Counted from the stretch's first letter, positions 25,193-35,415 are shown. The stretch: DNA of 64,000 nucleotides from Pseudomonadota bacterium (GCA_039193195.1 JBCCWS010000009.1:95623-159622); one strand, 5' to 3'. The notes: generated by a model from the sequence alone, not told the origin. Numbers and translations are program-made.

Positions 25193-27954
25193 GGATGAAC
25201 GTGAAGCGTTTCGCAGGGCTGACCATCGTGCTGTCGACGCTGCTGCCTGCCGCCTGCGGCGGCGGGGGTAACCCGGCCTCACCTACCCCGCCGCCCCCTG
25301 ATCCGGACCCCGATCCCGGCGCTGCACCGCCGCCCGAGGGCACCTTCATCCGCGGCACGGTGGTGGATACGAATGCATTCGTGGAGGACGGCAGCACCGT
25401 GCCCATCGCCGGCGTGATCGTCCAGTTCCTGGGGGAGGCGGCCACTGCTACGAGCGATGATCGGGGCGTTTTCGTGCTCGACAACCTAGCACCGGGCGAG
25501 AAGGTGATCGACTTCGATACGACCAACGCGCAGTCGCCAGACGGCGGCGTCTACGCCGGGTTCCGAGAAGCGATCACTCTCCAGGAGGGCGCGAACGACA
25601 TCGCAAGACCCTTCTACCTGCCGCGGATCGCCGCTGGCAGCCTCACTACCGTCGACCCCAACATCGATACGGTGGTCACCAATGCCGAGTTAGGCGTGAG
25701 CCTGACCGTGCTTGCCAACTCCGCGCGTGGGGAGAATGGCGAGTTGTTCGAGGGCGAGCTTTCGATTTCCGAGGTGCCCGATGGTCTCGCCCCTGCCGCG
25801 CTACCGGAAGACCTCGATCCCGGATTGCTCTTCACGGTCCAACCGGTGGGCGTGACCTTCGATCCACCGGCCACCCTGTCCATAAGCAACGAGCGCGATA
25901 GCTGGCCGGACGGTAGTCAGATCGATTTCTGGTCCCTCGACCCGGACCTCGGCGTGTTCTCCATCGTCGGCGAAGGGCTCGTGATCGGGGACTCGATCGA
26001 GACCGTCTCCGGCGGCGTGCGCGCCGCAGACTGGCATGCACCCCTACCTCCCCCGGTCGACCAGGGCGACACCCCCGACGACAACGACGGCGATTGCCAG
26101 GGCGAGGCCTGTTGCAAGCCTTGCAAGGCCAAGTTCGGCTCCTTTGTGCAAGTGGCCAATGGTCGTTTCACGGAGCAGATCGAGTTGCCCTCCTACTTCT
26201 CGCTGGGCGTCGAGCGCACCTTGACGCTCGTCTACGCCTCCGATCGCGCCTACCCGGTGGAAGCGATGGTGGTCGCTCCCGCCCTGCGAGCGACAACTCC
26301 CGTACCTAACGATTTCACCTATCGTGGCTTTTTGGACGGGGTGGACCAGGGCTACGACATCACCTTGGATGCATCCATGCTCAACACGGGCGAGGAGCAG
26401 TCCTTCCGTATCGTGCTGCCCCTCGATGGATCTGATCTGCAAACGGATGCCTACGTGGGCCAGGCCCGGGTCACCTCTCGCTACGACGCCACCAACATCA
26501 CGGGACGGCTGTTCGAGGACGTCAACATCGTCAACGACATTCAATCGCCGGTGGGTGCCGGGTGGCGTATCGGCGGGGTCGACCGCATGTACTCCGCGAG
26601 CGCCGGTGGCCTGCTCCTCGTCGATGGCCGTGGTGATGTGGTGCGCTTTCGCGAGAGCAGTGGATCGGGGTCGCTCGTCACCTTCATCGCGCCCACGACA
26701 GCCGCGTCGCAAGTCACGCAGGTGCAGGCCTTGCTCGATGACATCGGCGTGCCCTACCAGACCCGTTCGATCAGCGAGTCCACAGTTCCTCAGATCTCAC
26801 CCACCGATATCGCAGATACCGCCCTATTCGTTGCGATCGGCACCAATGGCGTGGGCCTGTTCGGCTTCCAGAGCATGCCGGAGGAGGACAAGCGCAACGT
26901 GCTGGATACGCTCGAACAGGGAGTCGAGCAAGGCGTGCCGTATCTGATCCTGGGCGATGACATCGGGCCGCGCGAGTCGACACTCGAAGAGGCAGACCTC
27001 GTTCGCTACGAGCGCCTGACGGGCATCCGCCGAGACACGGCCGAAGAGCCCCGGGGAGGCTTCTTTGGCTCCCGCGGCTTCTGGCGTCTGATCGATCCCA
27101 CACAACCGATTTTCAACGGCCCCTTCGGCGCCTTCACGATCGACCCCAATTCGCCCTTTCCCGACGGCCTGGGCGAGGACAGCGATTATTCTCGCTCGAC
27201 CGATCAGCGCGCGAACCTAGGTGAGGTGGTGCTGGTGGAAGAGTACCTCGACGGCGAGAACGCTAACTCCGTCGACTCGGAGATCCTCAATGATCAAGCC
27301 GTCTTTCTCTCCGAGTACCCCTCCGGTGCACGTGGACTGACCATCACGGCGAACCTCCCCTCCCAAGGGCAGACGATCGATCCCAACATCGGCTTCCTGC
27401 TGCAGAACGCGGTGGACTGGCTCACCACCGGGATCACCGCGCCGGGCGCGCTCGTCTCGCCGTCGGGTGACTTCTCCGTGGTCACGGTGAACGACGACGG
27501 ATCGACCACCCGTCGCTTGCCCTCAGGGCTCGTGTACGAGTTTGATCCCGATGGGTACCTGCAAAGCAAAGCCGATCGCAATGGCAATGCCGAAACCTAT
27601 GAGTACGACGCAGAGGGTCGCCTAGTGGCCAGGGAGGATCCGCTGGGCATGCGGACCACCTTCACCTACCAGAATGGCCGACTCAGTTCGATCACCGATC
27701 CAGCGAACCGAATCTCCTCCTTCGCCATGGATGCGCAGGGCAACCTGATTCAGGTTGAATTGCCCGATGGCAGTGTTCGCGAGTATGGGTACGACGATCG
27801 TCACCTGCTGACACGTCAGACGAACACGCGAGGCGAAACCACAGATTACGAATACAACGAGGTGGGCCACGCGATCCGCAGTACAGGCCCTGACGGATCG
27901 GTGATCACGTTGGCACCGAGCCAGTCGATCGGCCTTGGCGAGGCCGATGACTGA
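25189..27954 (+). CDS. RHS-type lipoprotein with CarboxypepD-like and GATase-like domains, 921 aa
   Basis: A lipobox (STLLPAAC, Cys23) and a Pro/Asp-rich linker precede a carboxypeptidase-regulatory-like domain (FIRGTVVDTNAFV, GVIVQFLGEAATATSDDRG). A beta-rich region follows (SISEVPDGLAPAALPEDLD, DFWSLDPDLGVFSIVGEG, EACCKPCK). Residues about 495-745 look like a class I glutamine-amidotransferase/ThuA-type fold inserted in the shell (VQALLDDIGVPYQTRSI, YLILGDDIGPRES, GFWRLIDPTQPIFNGPFG). The end carries about five YD repeats (YDAEGRLVAREDPLG). It overlaps the preceding RHS gene. The YD repeats stop abruptly, as if the chain were meant to continue in a partner. Highly similar to the product of 48773-51574. 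Confidence 0.85.
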   Translation: MRMNVKRFAGLTIVLSTLLPAACGGGGNPASPTPPPPDPDPDPGAAPPPEGTFIRGTVVDTNAFVEDGSTVPIAGVIVQFLGEAATATSDDRGVFVLDNLAPGEKVIDFDTTNAQSPDGGVYAGFREAITLQEGANDIARPFYLPRIAAGSLTTVDPNIDTVVTNAELGVSLTVLANSARGENGELFEGELSISEVPDGLAPAALPEDLDPGLLFTVQPVGVTFDPPATLSISNERDSWPDGSQIDFWSLDPDLGVFSIVGEGLVIGDSIETVSGGVRAADWHAPLPPPVDQGDTPDDNDGDCQGEACCKPCKAKFGSFVQVANGRFTEQIELPSYFSLGVERTLTLVYASDRAYPVEAMVVAPALRATTPVPNDFTYRGFLDGVDQGYDITLDASMLNTGEEQSFRIVLPLDGSDLQTDAYVGQARVTSRYDATNITGRLFEDVNIVNDIQSPVGAGWRIGGVDRMYSASAGGLLLVDGRGDVVRFRESSGSGSLVTFIAPTTAASQVTQVQALLDDIGVPYQTRSISESTVPQISPTDIADTALFVAIGTNGVGLFGFQSMPEEDKRNVLDTLEQGVEQGVPYLILGDDIGPRESTLEEADLVRYERLTGIRRDTAEEPRGGFFGSRGFWRLIDPTQPIFNGPFGAFTIDPNSPFPDGLGEDSDYSRSTDQRANLGEVVLVEEYLDGENANSVDSEILNDQAVFLSEYPSGARGLTITANLPSQGQTIDPNIGFLLQNAVDWLTTGITAPGALVSPSGDFSVVTVNDDGSTTRRLPSGLVYEFDPDGYLQSKADRNGNAETYEYDAEGRLVAREDPLGMRTTFTYQNGRLSSITDPANRISSFAMDAQGNLIQVELPDGSVREYGYDDRHLLTRQTNTRGETTDYEYNEVGHAIRSTGPDGSVITLAPSQSIGLGEADD

Positions 27955-28101
27955 CAGCGCAGCAGAACGCTTCACATTAGTGGAATTTGTCGCTTTAGGG
28001 AGATGATTTGGTACAGCGGGTAGCCACCTACGTTTACTGGCTCTAGGCGGCATCCGTTTGGTAGAGTGCTAGCAGTAGTTTAGCGTGCTCTAGGAGCCAA
28101 C

Positions 28102-29862
28102 ATGCCAACGGACTGGCCTCTCTCTCGGCGTGGCGCCAACGATCGCGATCGCCTCGCAGGCGACGTGCAGCGCAGCATCCGAAGGCTCTATGCGCCTCGC
28201 TTGTCATTGTTGTTGATGAGCAGTGCCCTCCTCGCACTGCCTCCAGCAACATACGCACAAGCCTTTCCCGCGCGCTTCGAGTTGCGCAGCCTGTTCCCGC
28301 CCGCCGGAGGTGATGGCAGCGAAGGGTTCGTCATCGTCGGCGCTAGTAACTTCGACGATCTGTCTGTCGTCACCGCTGCTGGCGATGTCAACGGCGATGG
28401 CATAGGCGATCTAGTCGCAGGCGCGAGCGGTGCCCAGGCCGGCGCCGGCGAGGCCTACGTGATCTACGGCAGCCAGGCGGGTTTCCCACCGCTGCTCGAT
28501 ATTGGCCTGCTCGTCTCAGGCCAGGCTGGTGAGGGTCAGACAGGCACCGTGCTGCAGGGAACGCAAACGGGCGATCTCACGGGCGCGGCTGTGGCCAGCG
28601 CGGGTGATGTCAACGGCGATGGGCTCGACGATCTACTGATCGGTGCCTCGGGTGCCGCAAACCGAAGCGGTCGCGTGTACGTGGTGTTCGGCCGATCGGG
28701 TGGCTTAGGTGCCACCTTCCCCTTAGAGCAACTTACCCCGGAAGCCGGTGGCGACGGCACGCTAGGCCTGGTTGTCGAGGGCATCGACACGGGGGATGTC
28801 GCCGGTAGCGCAGTAGGTTCCGTCGGTGACCTGAATGGCGATGGCCATGGCGATTTCGCTATCGGTGCCAGCAATGCGGGGGATACCCCTAGTGCGGGTG
28901 AAAGCTACGTCATCTTCGGGCGACCGAACGACACAGTGTTCCCTCCACGCCTGAACTTGGCCGAACTTTTGCCAGAAGCGGGCGGTGATGGCAGCGATGG
29001 CATCGTTTTGACGAGTCCGTCGATAGGCAACACGGTGAGTGGCGTCGGCCGAGCGGGCGACCTCAACGCGGACGGCATCGACGACATGTGGATCGCGGCG
29101 CCTCGCCGGGGCAACCCTGAGGGCCCTGGCGTGTACGTCGTCTTTGGCGATGACTCATCCCTGGCGCCCCGCGTTGATCTTAGCGCCCTCAACGGCGACG
29201 ACGGGGTGAGAATCGACGGCACCTCCGTCTCCGCCTACACAGGCATAAGCGCGGGGGTGGCCGACATCGGGGATTTCAACGGTGATGGCATCGATGACCT
29301 CGTCATCGGCGAGTCGAGCGGTGGCGGAGGGTCGGGCAGGGCCTTCCTCGTGTTTGGTCGTGACGATGGATTCCCTAGCCGAGTTGCCCTCACGGACCTG
29401 ACTCCCCCAGGCGGTGCCAACGGCACGCGGGGCGTGCTCTACGTGGGCGCAACCCCGAGGGAAGCGGCTGGTGCTTCCGTCGCGAGCGTCGGTGACGTAA
29501 ACCAAGATGGCTGGCCGGATCTTTTGATCGGGGCGTCCGGCGCAGATCGTTTCGGTGCCGAAAACGTAGGCCGAGCCTACCTGGTTTACGGACCGTCGGC
29601 GCCAATGCTCGCCACCTTCCCCCTCGGCCGCTTGTTCGCACGCGCAGGCGGCGACGGCTCGGAAGGCGCGGTGTTCAACGGCGTGGACGAGCAAAACGTC
29701 GCGGGCGTTTTTTCGTCGGGTGTGGGCGACATCAACGGCGACGGCATCGACGACTTCGCCATCTCCACTAGCGCGTTCTACAGCGCCCTGAACCGCATCG
29801 CGGCAGGCGAAGCCTACGTGGTATTTGGCCAAGCCGACACGCCGCGCTCGCCGTCGGAATAG
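28102..29862 (+). CDS. FG-GAP repeat (integrin alpha-like) beta-propeller protein, 586 aa
   Basis: AGGAG five bases before the ATG. A long basic N-region precedes a hydrophobic signal segment (LSLLLMSSALLALPPAT, then YAQA). The mature part contains seven repeats of the FG-GAP type with calcium-binding DxNxDGxxD loops: VNGDGIGDLVAGASG, VNGDGLDDLLIGASG, LNGDGHGDFAIGASN, LNADGIDDMWIAAP, FNGDGIDDLVIGES, VNQDGWPDLLIGASG and INGDGIDDFAIST. Each is followed by a YVxFG strand. Seven repeats fit a closed seven-bladed propeller. Likely an extracellular or periplasmic adhesion or binding protein. It follows the RHS lipoprotein by 147 bases and may share its context. Confidence 0.9.
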   Translation: MPTDWPLSRRGANDRDRLAGDVQRSIRRLYAPRLSLLLMSSALLALPPATYAQAFPARFELRSLFPPAGGDGSEGFVIVGASNFDDLSVVTAAGDVNGDGIGDLVAGASGAQAGAGEAYVIYGSQAGFPPLLDIGLLVSGQAGEGQTGTVLQGTQTGDLTGAAVASAGDVNGDGLDDLLIGASGAANRSGRVYVVFGRSGGLGATFPLEQLTPEAGGDGTLGLVVEGIDTGDVAGSAVGSVGDLNGDGHGDFAIGASNAGDTPSAGESYVIFGRPNDTVFPPRLNLAELLPEAGGDGSDGIVLTSPSIGNTVSGVGRAGDLNADGIDDMWIAAPRRGNPEGPGVYVVFGDDSSLAPRVDLSALNGDDGVRIDGTSVSAYTGISAGVADIGDFNGDGIDDLVIGESSGGGGSGRAFLVFGRDDGFPSRVALTDLTPPGGANGTRGVLYVGATPREAAGASVASVGDVNQDGWPDLLIGASGADRFGAENVGRAYLVYGPSAPMLATFPLGRLFARAGGDGSEGAVFNGVDEQNVAGVFSSGVGDINGDGIDDFAISTSAFYSALNRIAAGEAYVVFGQADTPRSPSE

Positions 29863-30002
29863 CTATTGCTACGTCGTGTCGTGCTCGTCTGGGGCGGAGG
29901 AACAACCTCCCCTGAAGAGTGCGCTTGCACATTGCGAGAGCCTCGTGCTCGCCGCTCGAAGCGTTGTCCGCCTTAACCGCCGCTCGCTCCCGCATGTTGT
30001 TC

Positions 30003-30050
30003 GGCTTGAACAAGCCACGGCTGCTCAACTCTGCAAGAGCCGAGCAGCCG
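30003..30050. terminator. Candidate bidirectional terminator hairpins
   Basis: Between two convergent genes lie GGCTTG-aa-CAAGCC (30003-30016) and CGGCTGCTC at 30018-30026 pairing with GAGCAGCCG at 30042-30050 (nine bases, loop 15). No long T tract follows either, so termination is tentative. Confidence 0.4.
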
Positions 30051-30073
30051 CGACTTGTGACCGCTCCATGAAT

Positions 30074-30610
30074 CTACGATTCGGTTAGTTCCCAGCGCTG
30101 CGGAACTCGACGAAGCTCAGATACGTCGTAGCCCATCTCTTCAACCTGGTTGACCAGGGCGGTGTAGATCTCCTCCGACAGCGCCGGCTCGCGGGCCATG
30201 ATCCACACGTAGTCGCGCTTGTTGCGACCGATGATGGTGGTGTCGTAGTCGGCGCCCAGCTGCACGATCCGAAAGTCCGAGCGAAACGGCCAGATGAACT
30301 GCATAGCCCAGACTGCATTCGAATCCTCGTCCACCACGATGGCGTTGGGCTGGTACTCCTTCGACGGTCCGTCGAAGGCCTTGTTGTTGAAGGTGAAGGT
30401 GGTCTGGATACGGTCACCGTCACGCGCGTAGCTCTCCACCGCGTTGAAAGCATTGCGCTCGAGGGGAGCCGGGATGTGGGCGATGACGTACCAATCGCCC
30501 ATGAATCGATCCAGATCCACCTCGGGCACCGTGGCCAACTCAGGCTGGCTCGCGCAGCCACCGAGGGCCGCAAGGCTTAGCAGTAAGCTTGTCAGGAACG
30601 TGCGTCTCAT
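30074..30610 (-). CDS. blc: Outer-membrane lipoprotein lipocalin (Blc-like), 178 aa
   Basis: A lipobox (SLAALGGC, Cys19) and the lipocalin GxW motif in FMGDWYVIAHIP identify a bacterial lipocalin. The later blocks WAMQFIWPFRSDFRIVQLG and YVWIMAREPALSEEIY are those of Blc. Members bind lipids or lysophospholipids at the outer membrane. Its ATG overlaps the stop of the DUF6134 gene (ATGA). It is the last gene of a four-gene leftward operon with DUF6134, DUF1295 and DUF2878 proteins, a grouping that suggests lipid or steroid-like metabolism and transport. Confidence 0.92.
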   Translation of the reverse strand: MRRTFLTSLLLSLAALGGCASQPELATVPEVDLDRFMGDWYVIAHIPAPLERNAFNAVESYARDGDRIQTTFTFNNKAFDGPSKEYQPNAIVVDEDSNAVWAMQFIWPFRSDFRIVQLGADYDTTIIGRNKRDYVWIMAREPALSEEIYTALVNQVEEMGYDVSELRRVPQRWELTES

Positions 30611-31293
30611 GTCCGCGCCAGTTCGTAGCGAAGCTGACGACCCTTTTCTACCGTGGAGGTCAGGGCCAGCCACTCGCCTTCGGGGGTGTACCAGAGATCC
30701 AGATCGAGACCCTCGGCGTTGAGACTGTAGCGATCAGCCACCACTGGCTGGCCCGCCACATCGATCGATTCGCGACCGACCAGGGCCACCTCTACCGGTT
30801 GATAGGCACCCGTTTGTGAGTTCAGCAGCTGCGTGTCCTGAAGGGCTGCCAGATCCCAGTAAGCAAACGTGCGTACGCAGCCGGCATCCAGGGAATCGGG
30901 GCCGGCGGTGGCCGCCAGGTCGAAGCCGCCGACATCGCGTTGACCGATCACCCGGAACTGGTCGCCGTTGTCGTTGGTGCGCGCCTCGATCCGCTCGAGG
31001 CAGCCGTCGCGCCAGGTCTCCACGTTCTCGTGGCGGTAGCGGTAAGCCGTCACGAACAGGAACTTGACCTTGAACTGCGCTTCGGTCTCCAGCTTGTAGC
31101 CGTTTTCCTGCGGGTTCAAGCGGAAGTTGTGGAACCCGATCGGGTTGTCGTTCAGATACACCTGGAAATTCCATTCCTGGGGATCCAAGGTCTCGTTCAC
31201 ATCGGTCACGCCTGCGGTGGCGCCGGCCACGGTGACGGCCATCAGCATGGCGGCGCCCGCTGCCGCCTTGGTGAGGGTGTTCGTCAGTTTCAT
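30607..31293 (-). CDS. DUF6134 family exported protein, 228 aa
   Basis: AGGAG seven bases before the ATG at 31293 sets the start. A signal peptide (MKLTNTLTKAAAGAAMLMAV) precedes a beta-rich mature protein with FQVYLNDNPIGFHNFRL, YKLETEAQFKVKFLFVTAYRYRH and LDLWYTPEGEWLALTS. This is the pattern of the DUF6134 family, predicted periplasmic proteins with a barrel-like fold. Its function is not established. Both ends overlap neighbours by four bases, so it is translationally coupled to the DUF1295 gene upstream and the lipocalin gene downstream. Confidence 0.8.
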   Translation of the reverse strand: MKLTNTLTKAAAGAAMLMAVTVAGATAGVTDVNETLDPQEWNFQVYLNDNPIGFHNFRLNPQENGYKLETEAQFKVKFLFVTAYRYRHENVETWRDGCLERIEARTNDNGDQFRVIGQRDVGGFDLAATAGPDSLDAGCVRTFAYWDLAALQDTQLLNSQTGAYQPVEVALVGRESIDVAGQPVVADRYSLNAEGLDLDLWYTPEGEWLALTSTVEKGRQLRYELART

Positions 31294-32099
31294 GCCAAGT
31301 CTCCTTGTTTCAGATCGAGATCCTTCGAACGACGTCGAGGGCCGGGGAAGAACGCGTTGGTCTCCCGCACGTAGCGGGCGTACTCGGGGCGGCGATTGCC
31401 AATGTCCTTTTCCAGCAGGGCAACGCCAGACACTTTCAGCAGCAGGCCCGACATCAGCAGAGGCGAGAGGAAGGTCCACCAGCCGCCGGCGGCGAGGCCG
31501 AACAGGAAGAAGCCCCACCAGATGCAGAAGTCACCGAAGTAGTTGGGGTGTCGGGTCAGGGCCCAGAGACCGCTGTCCAGCACCTTGCCGCGGTTGTCGG
31601 GATTGGCGCGAAAGCGCGCCAGCTGCCAGTCACCGCCAGCCTCGAAGACGAGGCCGACCAACCAGAGCAGGGCACCGACGACATCGAGAAGCCCCAGCGG
31701 TGCGTCGCTCTGGATCGCCACCAGCAGCGGCATGGAGATCACGAAGGCCAGGAGACCCTGCAGGCCGAACACCATGTACAGGCTCTTGAACTCGAAGGCG
31801 GGCTGGTTGGCCGCACGAATCTCCTGGTAGCGGAAGTCCTCGCCCTCGCCCCAGTTGCGCCAGGTGATGTAGGCCGACAGCCGTACCGCCCAGATGGCGA
31901 GCAAGGCCAGCGCGACGAGGGCTCGGGGTCCGACCTCCCCCAGCGCCGAGGCGTAGGTGGCAGCGGACAGCAGGAACATCAGCGACCACATGGAGTCGAC
32001 GATGCTCACGTCCTTCAGGCGCAGGCTCAGCAGCCAGCCCAGGCTCGCGAAGGCGAGCACCGCGGCGAGGGCGGTTAACAGTGCACTAAGCTCAAACAT
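31290..32099 (-). CDS. DUF1295 (steroid 5-alpha-reductase-like) membrane protein, 269 aa
   Basis: Seven or so hydrophobic helices, with the family blocks SIVDSMWSLMFLL, RLSAYITWRNWGEGEDFRYQ and LWALTRHPNYFGDFCIWWG. The HPNYFG-x-x-WWG segment near residue 185-200 is the signature shared by DUF1295 proteins and the C-terminal part of steroid 5-alpha reductases and ICMT-type enzymes. It is thus a candidate NADPH-dependent membrane reductase acting on a lipid. It overlaps DUF2878 (eight bases) upstream and DUF6134 (four bases) downstream. Confidence 0.88.
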   Translation of the reverse strand: MFELSALLTALAAVLAFASLGWLLSLRLKDVSIVDSMWSLMFLLSAATYASALGEVGPRALVALALLAIWAVRLSAYITWRNWGEGEDFRYQEIRAANQPAFEFKSLYMVFGLQGLLAFVISMPLLVAIQSDAPLGLLDVVGALLWLVGLVFEAGGDWQLARFRANPDNRGKVLDSGLWALTRHPNYFGDFCIWWGFFLFGLAAGGWWTFLSPLLMSGLLLKVSGVALLEKDIGNRRPEYARYVRETNAFFPGPRRRSKDLDLKQGDLA

Positions 32100-32700
32100 G
32101 CGCCACCTCTCCTGCCTTGACGGTCACGTCGGTGCTGAACGTCGAGGCCAGCGCGAGCAGCGTCGGCAGAAGCAGCGCCCAGGTAACGGACAGGCCGATC
32201 AGCGCCAGCGTGGTGTTCGTGAAGCTCACCGCGCCGATCGTCGATGCACCCAGGTACGACAGGGGTCCGCACACCGCGCCCAGCACGGTGGCCAGGACCC
32301 AGCGATGTTGCAGCCAGCGGAAGGCCACGTTCAGGGTGGTAGCGAAGGCCAGCCAGAGGCCGCCGATCCACACGGGGGCCAACCAGCTTGCCGCCTGCCC
32401 CGAGCCGTACTCGAGCAGTCCGGTGGCGGCGAACAGGCTGTCCGCGGCGACGCCTATCAGGGCCGTCAGCAGCGCGAGGTAAAGCTCGTGCCGACGGTTG
32501 GGAACGGTCCAGAGATGGCCCGCCAGGACCGCGGCGCCAGCCCCGACCCCAAGCCAGGGGTTCGCATTGGCTGCGCCGACGATCGCGGCGGCCCAAGCGG
32601 CCTGGAATGCCACGACGTTGGCAAGCACATGAACGGTGGACGGGGAAGCGGAGGGTCTCGTCTCGGGGGGATCGTCAGCGATGGTCGTCGGGGTCTGCAT
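32092..32700 (-). CDS. DUF2878 family membrane protein, 202 aa
   Basis: First gene of the leftward lipid operon. About five to six membrane helices after a polar N-terminus. NVVAFQAAWAAAIVGAAN and LIGVAADSLFAATGLLEYG followed by WLAPVWIGGLWLAFATTLN are the characteristic DUF2878 blocks. The function of the family is unknown; it recurs beside DUF1295, cyclopropane-fatty-acid-synthase-like and lipocalin genes, consistent with an envelope lipid role. The promoter should lie in the 160-base divergent region shared with the response regulator gene. Confidence 0.8.
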   Translation of the reverse strand: MQTPTTIADDPPETRPSASPSTVHVLANVVAFQAAWAAAIVGAANANPWLGVGAGAAVLAGHLWTVPNRRHELYLALLTALIGVAADSLFAATGLLEYGSGQAASWLAPVWIGGLWLAFATTLNVAFRWLQHRWVLATVLGAVCGPLSYLGASTIGAVSFTNTTLALIGLSVTWALLLPTLLALASTFSTDVTVKAGEVAHV

Positions 32701-32774
32701 AGCTCTCTCCAGTTGGGATGAGCAGATGGTGCAGCGCTGGTCCCAGCGAGAGGTCTCAGTTCCTTTTCCAGTTG

Positions 32775-32790
32775 TTTCTGAATGTTTCTA
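32775..32790. promoter_or_regulatory. Direct repeat typical of OmpR-family binding
   Basis: GTTTCT occurs at 32775-32780 and again at 32785-32790, a 10-base period (one helical turn) as used by OmpR/PhoB-type regulators. It lies in the divergent region, 72 bases before the response regulator start and 75 bases before the DUF2878 start. This suggests autoregulation and control of the lipid operon. Confidence 0.4.
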
Positions 32791-32861
32791 CGGCCCCAAA
32801 AAACTACGCTGGAGCCGCCAATTCAGGGTTTTTTACCGGCAAATGCCGCTAAGGTGAGGTC

Positions 32862-33562
<701 letters not shown>

Positions 33563-33566
<4 letters not shown>

Positions 33567-34909
33567 AAGGTCGGCTGACCCGCTCCCTCTCCCTGCGACT
33601 GCTGATTGTCTTTCTGCTGCTGGGCGCACTGTTCGTCTACGGCGCGCAGCTTGCCGTGCGCTGGGTCTACGCCACCGATCAGCTGCGCGAGCTGGTCAGC
33701 GGCCACCTGTCTCTGCACGTGAACTACGTGCGCCAGGACGTCGGCTTTCCCCCTGCGATCGAGAACGCCGAGGCGCTGACGAAGAAGGTGCCCGTGGACA
33801 TCCGGTTGGTCGGGCCGGCGCTCGACTGGGCGTCGCATCCGCAATTCCCCGCCCTGGAGCAGCTCGAGTTCGGCTCCAGCGATGCGTTCGGCGAAGATGT
33901 GCAGACCTGGCTGCGGGATCTGGAGGACGTGACCTTCGCCGTCCTGGACGGCCGCGGCTACCTACGCATGGACAACGGGCCCTTCGCAATCGTCGTCGCC
34001 ACACCGGCGCTGAGCCAGCCTATTGATCAGCGTAGGCTTACCCCCTTGATCATCGCTATCGGCCTGGCCTTGGTGCTGCTGGCTTACCTGGCGGTGCGCT
34101 GGCTGTTCAAACCGTTGGATACCATTCGCGAAGGCGCAGCCCTCATGGGTGCCGGGCAGCTGCAGCATCGCATTACCGATGTCCGGGAGGACCAGCTCGG
34201 CGATCTCGCCGGTGAGATCAACGCCATGGCGAACCAGGTGCAGCGAATGCTGGACGCCAAACGCCAGCTGCTCCTCGGCATCAGCCACGAACTGCGAACG
34301 CCCCTATCCCGCATCAAGCTGGCCCTGGAACTGGCCGAACCCAACGATCAGTCTGAGGGCATGAAGCAAGATGCGGTCGAAATGGAGACCATCATCGATG
34401 CGCTGCTGGAGGCGGAGAGGCTCAACGACCGCCACCGGGCGTTGGTCCGGTCCGAGGTGAGCATCAGCGAGCTGATCGAGGCCATGCTGGCGGACTACTT
34501 CAGCCGGGATCGGGAGCACATCCGGGCAGTCATCGAGCGTGACGTGACGCTCCAAGCCGATCGCATTCGCCTGACGCTGATGCTCAAGAATCTGGTTGGC
34601 AACGCCCTGCGCTACGGTAACAGGGAGCAGGGGTCGGTTGAGATCGGTGTGTCGACGCAAGGGAATAGGCTGCTGATTGCTGTGGCCGACCATGGCCCGG
34701 GTCTGGACGCCCGGCAAGCCGACGCGCTGGGTGAGCCGTTCTTCCGCAGCGATGCCTCCCGGGCCCGCGACACCGGTGGCACCGGCCTGGGCCTTTACCT
34801 GGCGCGGCTGGTGGCCGAAGCGCATAGCGGAACGCTGGCCTATGACCCTGACTGGCAGGTTGGTGCGCGGCTGGTGGTGGTGCTCCCGTTCGGGGACGGC
34901 GAGCGCTAA
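33563..34909 (+). CDS. Sensor histidine kinase, 448 aa
   Basis: Two membrane segments (LLIVFLLLGALFVYGAQLAV near the N-terminus and LTPLIIAIGLALVLLAYLAV at about 155-175) bracket a periplasmic sensor loop of about 130 residues. HAMP follows, then the dimerisation helix with H242 in GISHELRTPLSRIK, the N box LKNLVGNALRYG, G1 VADHGPGLD and G2 GTGLGLYLARLV. It is coupled to the response regulator by a four-base overlap. The signal is unknown; the neighbouring lipid operon hints at envelope sensing. Confidence 0.95.
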
Positions 34910-35415
34910 GGCATTGTCAGCGACGCACTGAGGAGCGCAAGCGCATGCGTCCGAAAAGGGGCGAGGGTCGATCCCCAAAGCGCCAGGGTGGTCGGCTCCT
35001 CCACCTGCGCAGGATTGATGCGGAAGCTGTATGTGTAAGGCGCACCGGCGCGGAACTCCATCGGCGTGGTGATGCTCACGGAGCTGTCCGTGACGCTAGC
35101 GTCGGCCATGCCACCGTTGCCTCCGATGCGCTGCACCCCGGTGATGCCTCCCGGCCCCCCGTTCCAATCGAGGCCCAGAAACTCCCAGGAGATGGGGGCA
35201 TCGAACTCACCTGCACCGAACCCGTCGGACACGGTGAGGTTGAGGGTATCGCCACCTATCAATTCCGCCCGCAAGGCGAAGGGCGCGAGCTCACCGGAGA
35301 TCTCGTCGGTGAGCAAGGCGGTGACGTCCGAAGCGGCGCTGGCATCGGCAAGTAGGGCGCCGGACTGGGTGTTGTAACCAGTCGCGCCGATGCTGTAGCT
35401 GCAGCGCGTCTTCCC
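34906..35415 (-). pseudogene. C-terminal fragment of a PEP-CTERM-like exported protein
   Basis: The frame is open to a stop at 35416 with no plausible start or signal peptide. It encodes a beta-rich segment (SGELAPFALRAELIGGDT, EFLGLDWNGGPGG) ending in QVEEPTTLALWGSTLAP. That ending recalls the VPEPATLALLGLGLA tail of PEP-CTERM sorting signals, degenerate and followed by a weak hydrophobic span. Its upstream end abuts a GH30 gene fragment, so two unrelated remnants have been joined. It ends tail to tail with the histidine kinase gene. Confidence 0.5.

Noticed and set aside
28300..29800. Tandem DNA repeats or CRISPR-like array
   Set aside because: The recurring segments are codon-level repeats of FG-GAP blades with varied sequence and spacing, not a CRISPR array.
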